Below, one piece after another: positions 8,040-14,791 of a stretch of DNA of 64,000 nt (within the stretch, counting starts at the first letter, position 1; each line of letters opens with the position of its first letter). The position numbers and the translations under genes are program-made. Origin of the DNA: Stagnimonas sp965279705 (lineage in GTDB: Bacteria; Pseudomonadota; Gammaproteobacteria; Nevskiales; Nevskiaceae); the NCBI GenBank assembly GCA_965279705.1, contig OZ257257.1:1488001-1552000 (forward strand), in the 5' to 3' direction. Below the pieces are notes generated by a model. It was given only the letters and a program-made list of their open reading frames with translations. It made no database searches and had not been told where the DNA came from.

Positions 8040-9030
8040 GATCCGTTATTCCCTCGTGCTGAAGCACCTGATGCAGCGCCTGCTCCAGCCACTGCCGGCA
8101 CTGCGCGGCGGTGGTGTAGAGCAGTGAATGGATCGAAGCATCGGCTGTATCGCTGCTCTCGCACTCCAGGCTGTATTGCTCGAAGGCATTGAGCTTGGTG
8201 AGCAAATCGGCCAAGTGATGCGGGCACTCGCAGCGCACCGTGCTAGGCAGCTGTGCCACCGTGGCGAGAAAGGTTTCGTCGTAGCGGCGGGGGCTGAGCG
8301 TCTGCAAGGGCTGCATGTGCAGGTCATGGGCAGACGGTGCCTCCGCGGTCGACCCCAGCAGGCAGATGCGCGCCAAATGCGCAGGCTCGGCGGGCAAAGC
8401 CAGCGCAATGATGCCTTCTTGATCCAGCCGCGCCAGCGTCTGCCGATTGCCGAAGCCGTAGACCACGATCATCACCTTGGCGCGCGTCTGCATACGCAAC
8501 TGCCGCAGGCTGCGAATGGGTGCGGACTGCAAGGTGGCGGCCTCGACGATCACTGCGTCGGCCGTGGTCTGCACCGCTGGCGCATCCGCCGAGAGCGGCG
8601 TGAGCGTGGCGGTGATCTGCACATCGCTACGGCCTGCCCAGGCCTTGTCCAGCCGCGCCGCCAGCGCGGCCCCGCACACCAGCACGCGGCACGGGGTGTT
8701 GGCGGGCACGCTGCTACTGCGGCCGGGCGCTTCCAGCAGGCGCGCCTGCAACTGCGGCTCGCTCAGTTGCGCCACGGTGCCAATGGCATGGCCCGCATCG
8801 GCCACGGCCTTGAGCAACATCAAGCGGTCAATATCCGCCCGCGAATACAGTCGCCCATTGGCCGCACTGCGCGCGGGTGTGACTACGCCATAGCGCCGCT
8901 CCCACATGCGGATGGTCGGCACCGGCATGCCGGTGAGCTTGGCCACCGCTGCAATGCGGTAAGCACCATCGGTGCTGCTGGCGAGCGGTGCGATGCGGGC
9001 TTTAGACGCTGCTTTGGTGCGGGCGGGCAT
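8002..9030 (-). CDS. MerR-family regulator of the LitR/CarH type, without B12-binding motifs
   Basis: A 342-residue transcription factor. Residues ~24-90 are a MerR winged helix-turn-helix (YRIAAVAKLTGMPVPTIRMW, ERRYGVV). The rest has the length and layout of the LitR/CarH light-sensing region, ending in a conserved-looking block (CECPHHLADLLTKLNAFEQY, then a WLEQALHQVL helix). I see neither the Wx9EH nor the ExH/DxH cobalamin signatures, so it is probably a B12-independent class that needs a partner or another signal. The ATG at 9030 is chosen from the family N-terminus. A TTGTATAG copy lies just upstream, suggesting autoregulation. Confidence 0.82.
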   Translation of the reverse strand: MPARTKAASKARIAPLASSTDGAYRIAAVAKLTGMPVPTIRMWERRYGVVTPARSAANGRLYSRADIDRLMLLKAVADAGHAIGTVAQLSEPQLQARLLEAPGRSSSVPANTPCRVLVCGAALAARLDKAWAGRSDVQITATLTPLSADAPAVQTTADAVIVEAATLQSAPIRSLRQLRMQTRAKVMIVVYGFGNRQTLARLDQEGIIALALPAEPAHLARICLLGSTAEAPSAHDLHMQPLQTLSPRRYDETFLATVAQLPSTVRCECPHHLADLLTKLNAFEQYSLECESSDTADASIHSLLYTTAAQCRQWLEQALHQVLQHEGITDPTASPSPKAARR

Positions 9031-9032
9031 GG

Positions 9033-9080
9033 CTATACAAAAAGTGAACGTATTTGGATTGTTGCACTGGTTGTATAGGT
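9033..9080. promoter_or_regulatory. Two TTGTATAG elements upstream of the MerR gene
   Basis: TTGTATAG reads on the minus strand at 9033-9040, three bases before the MerR ATG, and TTGTATAGGT reads on the plus strand at 9071-9080. The ten-base form is identical to the copy at 7105-7114 in the HiPIP/SDR promoter. Shared rare AT-rich decamers in GC-rich DNA suggest a common binding site, most simply for the adjacent MerR protein. Confidence 0.5.
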
Positions 9081-9167
9081 TTTGCATCAGAGCTTGTCGA
9101 GCATGCTCGTTACGTCACACGCTGCGTCCGCCGCGATTCGACGCTGGGGTAGATGATTCAAATGCAC

Positions 9168-9434
9168 CTACATAAACACCAAAGCCGCCCGCGCCTGATT
9201 CTGCGTGGACGACGCCACGTCGCGCCCCACCGCCAAATGCGTGAGAAAACTGGTCACCTCCGCCGCCCCCATCTCTGCCGGGTGGCGCTTGCCATGAAAC
9301 AGGATGAAACGACGGCACCAGTCGGTGTAGCTTTCTTCCGTACGCAGGCTATATCCTCGAACCCGAACGGCCTGGCGTACACGGTCGAGCAGCTTTGGGG
9401 CGGGGCTAGAGGGCAGTGGCAGGCTAGAAGTCAT
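9168..9434 (-). pseudogene. Integron integrase (IntI) remnant, N-terminal domain only
   Basis: An 88-codon fragment matching the start of integron tyrosine recombinases: LLDRVRQAVRVRGYSLRTEE, SYTDWCRRFILFHGKRHP, MGAAEVTSFLTHLA and ASSTQNQARAAL. The frame ends VFM-stop where an intact IntI continues into its central region. The catalytic Arg-His-Arg-Tyr domain is missing, and MerR promoter DNA follows within 90 bp, so the 3' part has been deleted. It points away from the cassette at 9549-10326, the normal layout of an integron platform. It is not expected to be active. Confidence 0.85.
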
Positions 9435-9577
9435 CCGCCAAATCTTAGTCCGTACTAAATCTTCGCACCTGAGATTTTCGTGGGCTTTTTGTGATGGAGG
9501 ATTGTCTTGTGCTGACTCTTTGCCAAAAACCCCGTCTGTCCAATATGCGTTAGGGCTATTATCAAAGGAGCATATCT
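9435..9577. other. Remnant attI/leader region with candidate core site GTTAGGG
   Basis: The 143-bp gap between the intI start and the cassette lipoprotein is where attI and the cassette promoter would lie. TGCGTTAGGGC contains a recombination-core-like GTTAGGG at 9549-9555 (consensus GTTRRRY, last base off), the likely left boundary of the inserted cassette. No convincing promoter could be assigned. Confidence 0.45.
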
Positions 9578-10099
9578 ATGAAAACTTTGTTTTGCGTCTT
9601 GTTGTCGATTCCTCTTATCAGCTGTGCCAATAAAACTCCAGATACTCCGTCTAAAGCGGCTATGGCTTTTGTCAAAACAATTTACAACGACCAGTCTTAC
9701 AGTGAAGCACTAAAATACTGCGATGACCAACTTAAGGCTTTCTATGCCGAAACAGATAAAGATAAGCCGCAACAATTTAAAGATGCCATGCTAGTTGCCT
9801 CACAGTTTGAGGATCATGGGCTTAGCTGGCAGGTAACAAATGAGAAAATAAAACCTTCCACAGAAATAATTAACGGCCTTCCAACTGGAGGCTCAGCTGA
9901 AGTAACTATAGACTTTAAGTTGAAATCAGAAGTATTGGGCTCACAAACTGCTCTGTATAAAAATGCTGGACCCTCTAATAAAAAATATCTTGAAGAACTA
10001 AAACTTTCAGAATGGCAAACCACCTATAAAATGTATCAAATCGATGGAAAATGGCTCGTTCACTATATTACTCCTAGCGGCATACTACTGGGATTTTAA
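9578..10099 (+). CDS. Cassette-borne lipoprotein of unknown function
   Basis: A 173-residue protein with a lipoprotein signal: a hydrophobic N-terminus and lipobox LISC, with lipidation at Cys16. The mature part is hydrophilic, with KWLVHYITPSGILLGF at the C-terminus. This pattern resembles small NTF2/DUF4878-like lipoproteins, but I do not assign it. AAAGGAG lies seven bases before the ATG. Codon use is strikingly AT-rich (many AAA, ATA and TTA), unlike the GC-rich flanks. With the attC downstream, this marks it as a mobile cassette gene acquired by transfer. Confidence 0.75.
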   Translation: MKTLFCVLLSIPLISCANKTPDTPSKAAMAFVKTIYNDQSYSEALKYCDDQLKAFYAETDKDKPQQFKDAMLVASQFEDHGLSWQVTNEKIKPSTEIINGLPTGGSAEVTIDFKLKSEVLGSQTALYKNAGPSNKKYLEELKLSEWQTTYKMYQIDGKWLVHYITPSGILLGF

Positions 10100-10109
10100 G
10101 GAATAAAAA

Positions 10110-10244
10110 ATGTCCACATTCTGTCCGGTTTGCGAAATACCCTTAATCAAAAATAAAAGCGCGTTGCTATGTCAAAAATGTGAGCGAGTCTTTGCTTGGT
10201 TTGGTGGCGAGCTAAAAGAGATTCGCGGGCCAAAGCAGCCCTAA
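10110..10244 (+). CDS. 44-residue zinc-ribbon protein in the integron cassette
   Basis: A small gene starting 10 bases after the lipoprotein stop, with AAGGA seven bases before the ATG. The product has two Cys pairs, CPVC (residues 5-8) and CQKC (21-24), spaced like a compact zinc ribbon, then a short tail (VFAWFGGELKEIRGPKQP). Its TAA stop falls inside the attC left core (CCCTAAC), as is common for cassette genes. Function unknown. Confidence 0.65.
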   Translation: MSTFCPVCEIPLIKNKSALLCQKCERVFAWFGGELKEIRGPKQP

Positions 10245-10326
10245 CAATGCGTTGCACCGGAAAAATCAGCCTTCGTTTCGCTACGCTGCACTACGGCTGT
10301 TTTTCCGGTGAACTTGGGCGTTAGAC
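10239..10326 (+). repeat. Integron attC recombination site
   Basis: An 88-bp imperfect palindrome with the attC layout. The left core-like CCCTAAC is at 10239-10245, inverted arms CACCGGAAAAA (10255-10265) and TTTTTCCGGTG (10300-10310), and the right core GTTAGAC at 10320-10326, matching GTTRRRY exactly. TGCGTTGCAC and GAACTTGGGCG near the ends are also typical of attC sites. It closes the cassette carrying the lipoprotein and zinc-ribbon genes. Confidence 0.88.
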
Positions 10327-10344
10327 CTACTGGTTAAGAACCAT

Positions 10345-10385
10345 GTCTGAAATGGGATATGTCGTTGACATATCCCATTTCAGAC
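10345..10385. repeat. Perfect 19-bp inverted repeat before vapB
   Basis: GTCTGAAATGGGATATGTC (10345-10363) and its exact reverse complement (10367-10385) flank a GTT spacer. The centre contains TTGACA (10365-10370), usable as a -35 box. It lies 44 bp before the vapB ATG, where VapBC complexes usually bind to autoregulate, so it may be the operator. No T-run follows, which argues against a terminator. Confidence 0.7.
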
Positions 10386-10428
10386 GACACGATTGCTCGA
10401 TGTTATTACGCCCCTTAAGGAGCGAACC

Positions 10429-10659
10429 ATGGAAAGAGCTGGTGTGTTCATGAGCAACAAGAGCCAGGCCGTGCGACTGCCCAAGGCGGTTGCCCTGCCT
10501 GCGGATGTGAAGCAGGTGGACATCGTGACGCTGGGTCGCGCGCGCCTTATTACTCCGGTCGGTGAGGGCTGGGATAGCTGGTTTGCGGCCCCCGCTGTAA
10601 CGAGCGACTTCATGACGAGTCGAGACCAGCCAAACCCGCAGGAGCGCGAGGGTTTGTGA
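10429..10659 (+). CDS. vapB: VapB-type antitoxin
   Basis: A 76-residue antitoxin. The N-terminal part is an AbrB/MazE-like swapped-hairpin DNA-binding domain (VFMSNKSQAVRLPKAVALP). The C-terminal tail (WDSWFAAPAV, DFMTSRDQPNPQEREGL) is the usual toxin-wrapping segment with aromatic residues. AAGGAG lies six bases before the ATG at 10429. The stop overlaps the vapC ATG by one base (TGATG), so the pair is translationally coupled. It sits between the attC and the terminator, so it may have arrived with the integron. Confidence 0.88.
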   Translation: MERAGVFMSNKSQAVRLPKAVALPADVKQVDIVTLGRARLITPVGEGWDSWFAAPAVTSDFMTSRDQPNPQEREGL

Positions 10660-11060
10660 TGCTCAAGTTCATGCTCGATACCGACATCTCGATCTACACC
10701 ATCAAGAATCGACCGCAGGCTGTACGTGAGGTGTTTAATGCGCACGCAGGCCAGATGTGCATTTCGGCAGTGACGCAGATGGAGCTGATCTACGATGCCG
10801 AGAAATCCTCGAAGCCCACTCAAAATCTATTGGATGTGGAGGGCTTTCTCGCCCGGCTGGAGGTGCTCGACTTTGGTGCCGCCGCTGCCACACATGCCGG
10901 GCAGATTCGCGCTGAACTGGCGAAGCTGGGCACGCCCATAGGCCCCTACGACCAGATGATCGCGGGGCATGCTCGCTCACTGGGCTTGATTGTGGTGACC
11001 AACAATCTCGCAGAGTTTGCGCGGGTGCCGGGTTTGCGCGTCGAGAATTGGGCCGCTTGA
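10659..11060 (+). CDS. vapC: VapC-type PIN-domain toxin
   Basis: A 133-residue PIN-domain ribonuclease of a type II toxin-antitoxin pair. Acidic metal-binding residues appear at Asp7 (MLDTDISIY), Glu42 (VTQMELIYD) and Asp98 (PIGPYDQMIAGHA), and the TNNLAEF motif follows near the C-terminus. All are in place, so the toxin looks intact. VapC family members cleave structured RNAs, often tRNA-fMet or rRNA loops; the target here is unknown. The ATG at 10659 overlaps the vapB stop. A GTG three bases earlier is less likely. Confidence 0.9.
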   Translation: MLKFMLDTDISIYTIKNRPQAVREVFNAHAGQMCISAVTQMELIYDAEKSSKPTQNLLDVEGFLARLEVLDFGAAAATHAGQIRAELAKLGTPIGPYDQMIAGHARSLGLIVVTNNLAEFARVPGLRVENWAA

Positions 11061-11085
11061 GGCCAATGAGAACGTAGCGCTGACA

Positions 11086-11124
11086 CGCAACAAAAAGCCG
11101 ACTTCGAGTCGGCTTTTTGTTGCG
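11086..11124. terminator. Bidirectional intrinsic terminator
   Basis: CGCAACAAAAAGCCGACT (11086-11103) pairs perfectly over 18 bp with 11107-11124 across a TCG loop. The A-run and T-run flank a GC core, so it can terminate both vapC (plus) and the convergent desaturase gene (minus). Confidence 0.9.
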
Positions 11125-11130
11125 CGGCAC

Positions 11131-12312
11131 TTAGGCCGTCAGGGTATGCACGCGACCACCGGGGAAGGCCAAGCGCCAGATCGTCCACGTGGTCGTGCCG
11201 AACTGCCGCGTCAGCGAGCCGGTGTTGTAAGGCAGGCGATACCGCGCTGCCATGGCGCGCACGCGCGGTGCGACTTCGGGGTAGCGGTTGCTCGGCATGT
11301 CTGGGAACAGATGGTGCTCGATCTGGTGGCTCAAGTTGCCACTGAGGATGTGAAAGATCTTGCCGCCGCCGATGTTGCAGCTGCCGAGCAGCTGGCGCAC
11401 ATACCAGCGGGCGCGGGTTTCGCCTTCGACTTCCTGCTTGGTGAAGTGCTGCACGCCGCTGGGGAAGTGCCCGCAGAAGATGATGACGTTCGACCAGATG
11501 TTGCGCATCAGGTTGGCGATGGCGTTGGCACCCACTAGCCAGGCAAAGGCGAGCAGGGCGACGTGGCCCATATCCAGACCGAGGCCAAGCGAGAACGGCA
11601 CGGTGACGAGCGCGCCGAGGGCGGGCCAGAGCACGTAGTCCTTCAGCAGCTGGCGCGCGGCCTTCTGCGCAATGCCGCGCAGCAGATGCTTGACCGAGCT
11701 GATCTTCTTTTCACCGGAGAGCAGCTTGTCGGGCTCCACATCGTGCACCGCCACACCCCACTGGAACCAGATGTTGAGGAAGAAGTTGGTGACGGGCTGT
11801 ATCAGATACTTGGGCTTCCAGCGCTGCTGCGGCGTCACGCGCAGCACGCCGTAGCCAATGTCCGGGTCTTTGCCGAACACGTTGGTCCAGGTGTGGTGGA
11901 CGACGTTATGGCTGTGCTTCCACTGGTCCGACGGGCAGACGTTGTCCCACTCCCAGGTGTTGCTCTGTATGTTCGGGTCGCGCATCCAGTCCCACTGCGC
12001 ATGCATCACGTTGTGGCCGATCTCCATGTTTTCGAGAATCTTGGCGATGCCCAGCATGGCCGCGCCCAAGCCCAGCACGGCAATGAACTGCGGCCAGCCG
12101 GCGTAGGCGAGCTGGCTTGCAGGCAGCAGCAAGAAGCTGAGGAACATCACGATGCGGCCGCCCAGAGCAAGGCTGCGTTGGATGCGGATGATCTTGAGGA
12201 TGTAAGCGCGGTCGGCCGCACCGCGCGAGTCCATCACCTCGTTGCGGATGGCGTCCATCTCGCGGCCAAACTCTTCGATTTCGGCGTTGGTTAAGTGTGT
12301 GGGCATGCCCAT
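11131..12312 (-). CDS. Membrane fatty acid desaturase (copy 1)
   Basis: A 393-residue integral-membrane di-iron desaturase that inserts double bonds into acyl chains. The three histidine clusters are HNVMH (100-104), HSHNVVHH (133-140) and HQIEHH near residue 330. Hydrophobic pairs around 53-95 and 215-260 form the membrane core. AAGGAG lies six bases before the ATG. It follows a ferredoxin-reductase gene by 27 nt that should supply its electrons. A close paralogue lies at 13584-14765. A FabR/DesT-like regulator at the end of the cluster supports a role in unsaturated fatty acid supply. Confidence 0.93.
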   Translation of the reverse strand: MGMPTHLTNAEIEEFGREMDAIRNEVMDSRGAADRAYILKIIRIQRSLALGGRIVMFLSFLLLPASQLAYAGWPQFIAVLGLGAAMLGIAKILENMEIGHNVMHAQWDWMRDPNIQSNTWEWDNVCPSDQWKHSHNVVHHTWTNVFGKDPDIGYGVLRVTPQQRWKPKYLIQPVTNFFLNIWFQWGVAVHDVEPDKLLSGEKKISSVKHLLRGIAQKAARQLLKDYVLWPALGALVTVPFSLGLGLDMGHVALLAFAWLVGANAIANLMRNIWSNVIIFCGHFPSGVQHFTKQEVEGETRARWYVRQLLGSCNIGGGKIFHILSGNLSHQIEHHLFPDMPSNRYPEVAPRVRAMAARYRLPYNTGSLTRQFGTTTWTIWRLAFPGGRVHTLTA

Positions 12313-12339
12313 GGGTGTCTCCTTGGCTAAGTTGAGAAA

Positions 12340-13455
12340 TCAGACTTCGAGTTCGGCATCGCCTGCGGCAGCACAGACGCAGATCTGCACGATGGCGCCG
12401 ACCTCGTTGAGCAGGGCATTGGTGCGCAGATCGCGCACGCAGCCGGATTTGAGCTTGGCGTCGCAGCCGTGGCAGATGCCCATGCGGCAGCCATGCGGCG
12501 GGTTCAGGCCTTGGTCTTCGGCGAGGCGCAGCAGGTTGATGACGCCATCGCTCGCCGCAGTCACACCACTGTTGACGAAGCGCACCGTACCGCTGGTGAT
12601 CTTGCTCGGTGCCGCTGCCACCTGTGCACGGAAGCGCTCGGTGTGCAGCTGGCGTGACACACCGGCATCGCGCCAGTGCGATTCGACGGCGTCGAGCAAA
12701 CCTTGCGGGCCGCAGGCATAGGTATCGCGGGTGCGCCAGTCGGGGCAGACGCTGTCGAGCGTGGCCGCCGAGAAGTGGCGCTTCTGAGAGGTGGTTTCGC
12801 CCGGCTCGCGTGTATAGATGAGGTGCAGCTTGTAGCGCGGGTGCTTGGCGGCGAGTGCTTGCAGCTCCTGCCCAAAGATCACGTCGTAGGCATGCGGCGC
12901 GTAGTGAATGTGGGTGACATCCGGCAGACGCTCCTGCGCGACGAGGCTGCGCAGCATCGACATGACCGGCGTAATGCCGCTACCGGCGCTGATGAACAGC
13001 GGCTCGACCGGGTTGGCATCCGGCAGATAGAAATCGCCCTGCGGCACGCCGATCGGCAGAAAGTCGCCCGGCTTGATGTTGCGCACCAGATGGTGCGACA
13101 TGCGGCCGCCGTTGATGGCCTTCACGGTGATGGTGAAGCAGCCATCGTCGCGCTCGGGTGCGGACGAAATCGAATAGGTGCGCGTGTAGTGCATGCCGCC
13201 AATCGGCACGCCGACGCGCAGGTGCTGGCCGGGGCGATGGCTGCGCCAGTTGCGGCCGGGCTTCAGCGTGATAGTGCGGGCGTCCGCAGTCTCGTCCCAC
13301 ACGCTCACCACCTTGGCCTGCAGCGCGTGCGTGGTCCAGAGCGGGTTCACCAGCTCCAGATAGTGCGAGGTGCGCAGGGGGAAGGCGAAGGCATCGGTCA
13401 ATGCCGTAAAGCGACTCAGCAGCGAGCGTTGCGCTGCCTGAGGTTGTGGCTGCAT
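12340..13455 (-). CDS. Ferredoxin reductase with C-terminal 2Fe-2S domain (copy 1)
   Basis: A 371-residue electron-transfer flavoprotein. In order: an FAD-binding beta-barrel (HRPGQHLRVGVPIGG, RTYSISSAP), an NAD(P)-binding domain (SAGSGITPVMSMLRSL, YACGPQGLLDAV) and a plant-type ferredoxin domain (HGCRMGICHGC, distal QICVC) that ligates one 2Fe-2S cluster. The layout matches DesC-like partners of acyl desaturases. The ATG at 13455 is chosen because GGAGGAG lies five bases upstream; an extended frame to 13512 lacks this. It precedes desaturase copy 1 in the same operon. Confidence 0.92.
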   Translation of the reverse strand: MQPQPQAAQRSLLSRFTALTDAFAFPLRTSHYLELVNPLWTTHALQAKVVSVWDETADARTITLKPGRNWRSHRPGQHLRVGVPIGGMHYTRTYSISSAPERDDGCFTITVKAINGGRMSHHLVRNIKPGDFLPIGVPQGDFYLPDANPVEPLFISAGSGITPVMSMLRSLVAQERLPDVTHIHYAPHAYDVIFGQELQALAAKHPRYKLHLIYTREPGETTSQKRHFSAATLDSVCPDWRTRDTYACGPQGLLDAVESHWRDAGVSRQLHTERFRAQVAAAPSKITSGTVRFVNSGVTAASDGVINLLRLAEDQGLNPPHGCRMGICHGCDAKLKSGCVRDLRTNALLNEVGAIVQICVCAAAGDAELEV

Positions 13456-13547
13456 GGTTTCTCCTCCATGTGGCTGGTTGTGAATCGTTTTTATGGGTGC
13501 CGCGTTCAGCAAATATGCGCCTGTTTCGGCGTCTCGTCATTGCTGCG

Positions 13548-13575
13548 CTGCGGCATGGCATGGGCCATGCCGCAG
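13548..13575. terminator. Hairpin between the two desaturase pairs
   Basis: CTGCGGCATGGC (13548-13559) pairs perfectly with GCCATGCCGCAG (13564-13575) around a 4-nt loop, just after the stop of desaturase copy 2. There is no T-run on the minus strand, so it may be a Rho-dependent end, an RNA-stability element or a weak terminator. The T-run lies on the other side. Confidence 0.45.
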
Positions 13576-13583
13576 GAGGTTTT

Positions 13584-14765
13584 TCAGGCAAATGCAGCGG
13601 TCATCGTGCGCTTGAGATCCTGCTTGGTCGGCAGCCCCAGCTTGACCACGCGCTTCAAGGTGGTGCCGAACTGACGAGCGAGCGAGGCGCTGTTGTAGGG
13701 CAGGTCGTACTTCGCGCAGATCTTCTGCACTTCCTTCGAGAGTTCCGGGTAGCGGTTGCTCGGCAAATCCGGGAACAGGTGGTGTTCGATCTGGAAGCTC
13801 AGGTGCCCGCTCATTACGTTCAGCGTCTTGCCGCCCTTGATGTTGGCGCTGCCGAGCAGCTGGCGCAGATACCACTGGCCGCGCGATTCGTTCTTCACGC
13901 TTTCGACAGTGAACTGCTCCACACCGTCCGGAAAGTGGCCGCAGAAGATGATCATGTAGGTCCACAGATTGCGCGTCAGGTTCGCACCGATGTTCGCGGC
14001 CAGCACGGGCGCGAAGAACGGGCCGGCGAGGGCGGGGAACAGCACGTAGTCCTTGAGGGATTGCTTCTTCACCTTGGCCCACACCGCCTTCAACTTGGCC
14101 TTCTGCTCAGGCTTCAGATTGCGCAGGGCCTTGAGGCTGCGCACTTCGGCAATACCCGTGTCGTGCACGCCCACGCCGTACTGGAACAGCATGGCCAGCA
14201 GGGCATTGTTGATGGGGTTGAGCAGATGGCGCGGCTGCCATTCTTGCTGCTCGCTCATGCGCAGAATGCCGTAGCCGACGTCCTGATCCATGCCGACCAC
14301 GTTGGTCCAGGTGTGGTGCTCGACGTTGTGGCTGTGCTTCCACTGGTCGGCGGGGGCGGCCGTATCCCAATCCCACTTGCTGCTGTGGATCACCGGGTCG
14401 CGCATCCAGTCCCACTGGCCGTGCATGATGTTGTGACCGACTTCCATGTTGTCGAGGATTTTCGCGGCACCGAGTGTGAGCGCACCGGCCACGAAGGCGG
14501 GCGGAAAGACGATGCCGGCGTAGATGGTGGCGCGACCGGCCACTTCCATCTTGCGCTGCAGGGCAATGATCTTGCGGATGTAGGCAGCGTCTTCGGCACC
14601 GCGCGAGGCGAGCACGCCTTCACGCAGGGCGTCGAGTTCGCGGCCAAAGGCGTCAGCCTGCTCGCGCGTCAGGCGCGGGGCTTTCGGCATCGCCTCCTTG
14701 GCGTCGGCGTAGATCTTGGCGTTGTCGCCCTTGAGGTTCTTGAGGCTCGTGCGGGTAGCAGTCAT
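13584..14765 (-). CDS. Membrane fatty acid desaturase (copy 2)
   Basis: A 393-residue paralogue of the desaturase at 11131-12312, with the same histidine clusters: HNIMH (111-115), HSHNVEHH (144-151) and HQIEHH. The shared WDWMRDP and SFQIEHHLFPDLPSNRYPE regions make a tandem duplication clear. AGGAG lies seven bases before the ATG. It follows reductase copy 2 by 26 nt. The N-terminal 30 residues are more basic and unlike copy 1, so the two may differ in substrate or position specificity. It sits closest to the palindromic operator and should be the better regulated copy. Confidence 0.93.
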   Translation of the reverse strand: MTATRTSLKNLKGDNAKIYADAKEAMPKAPRLTREQADAFGRELDALREGVLASRGAEDAAYIRKIIALQRKMEVAGRATIYAGIVFPPAFVAGALTLGAAKILDNMEVGHNIMHGQWDWMRDPVIHSSKWDWDTAAPADQWKHSHNVEHHTWTNVVGMDQDVGYGILRMSEQQEWQPRHLLNPINNALLAMLFQYGVGVHDTGIAEVRSLKALRNLKPEQKAKLKAVWAKVKKQSLKDYVLFPALAGPFFAPVLAANIGANLTRNLWTYMIIFCGHFPDGVEQFTVESVKNESRGQWYLRQLLGSANIKGGKTLNVMSGHLSFQIEHHLFPDLPSNRYPELSKEVQKICAKYDLPYNSASLARQFGTTLKRVVKLGLPTKQDLKRTMTAAFA

Positions 14766-14791
14766 GGTGATGCTCCTGTTCGTTGAGAGAA

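Noticed and set aside
9115..9318. A 67-codon Gly-rich frame overlapping the integrase remnant
   Set aside because: It is another frame of the intI fragment and has no ribosome site or family resemblance.
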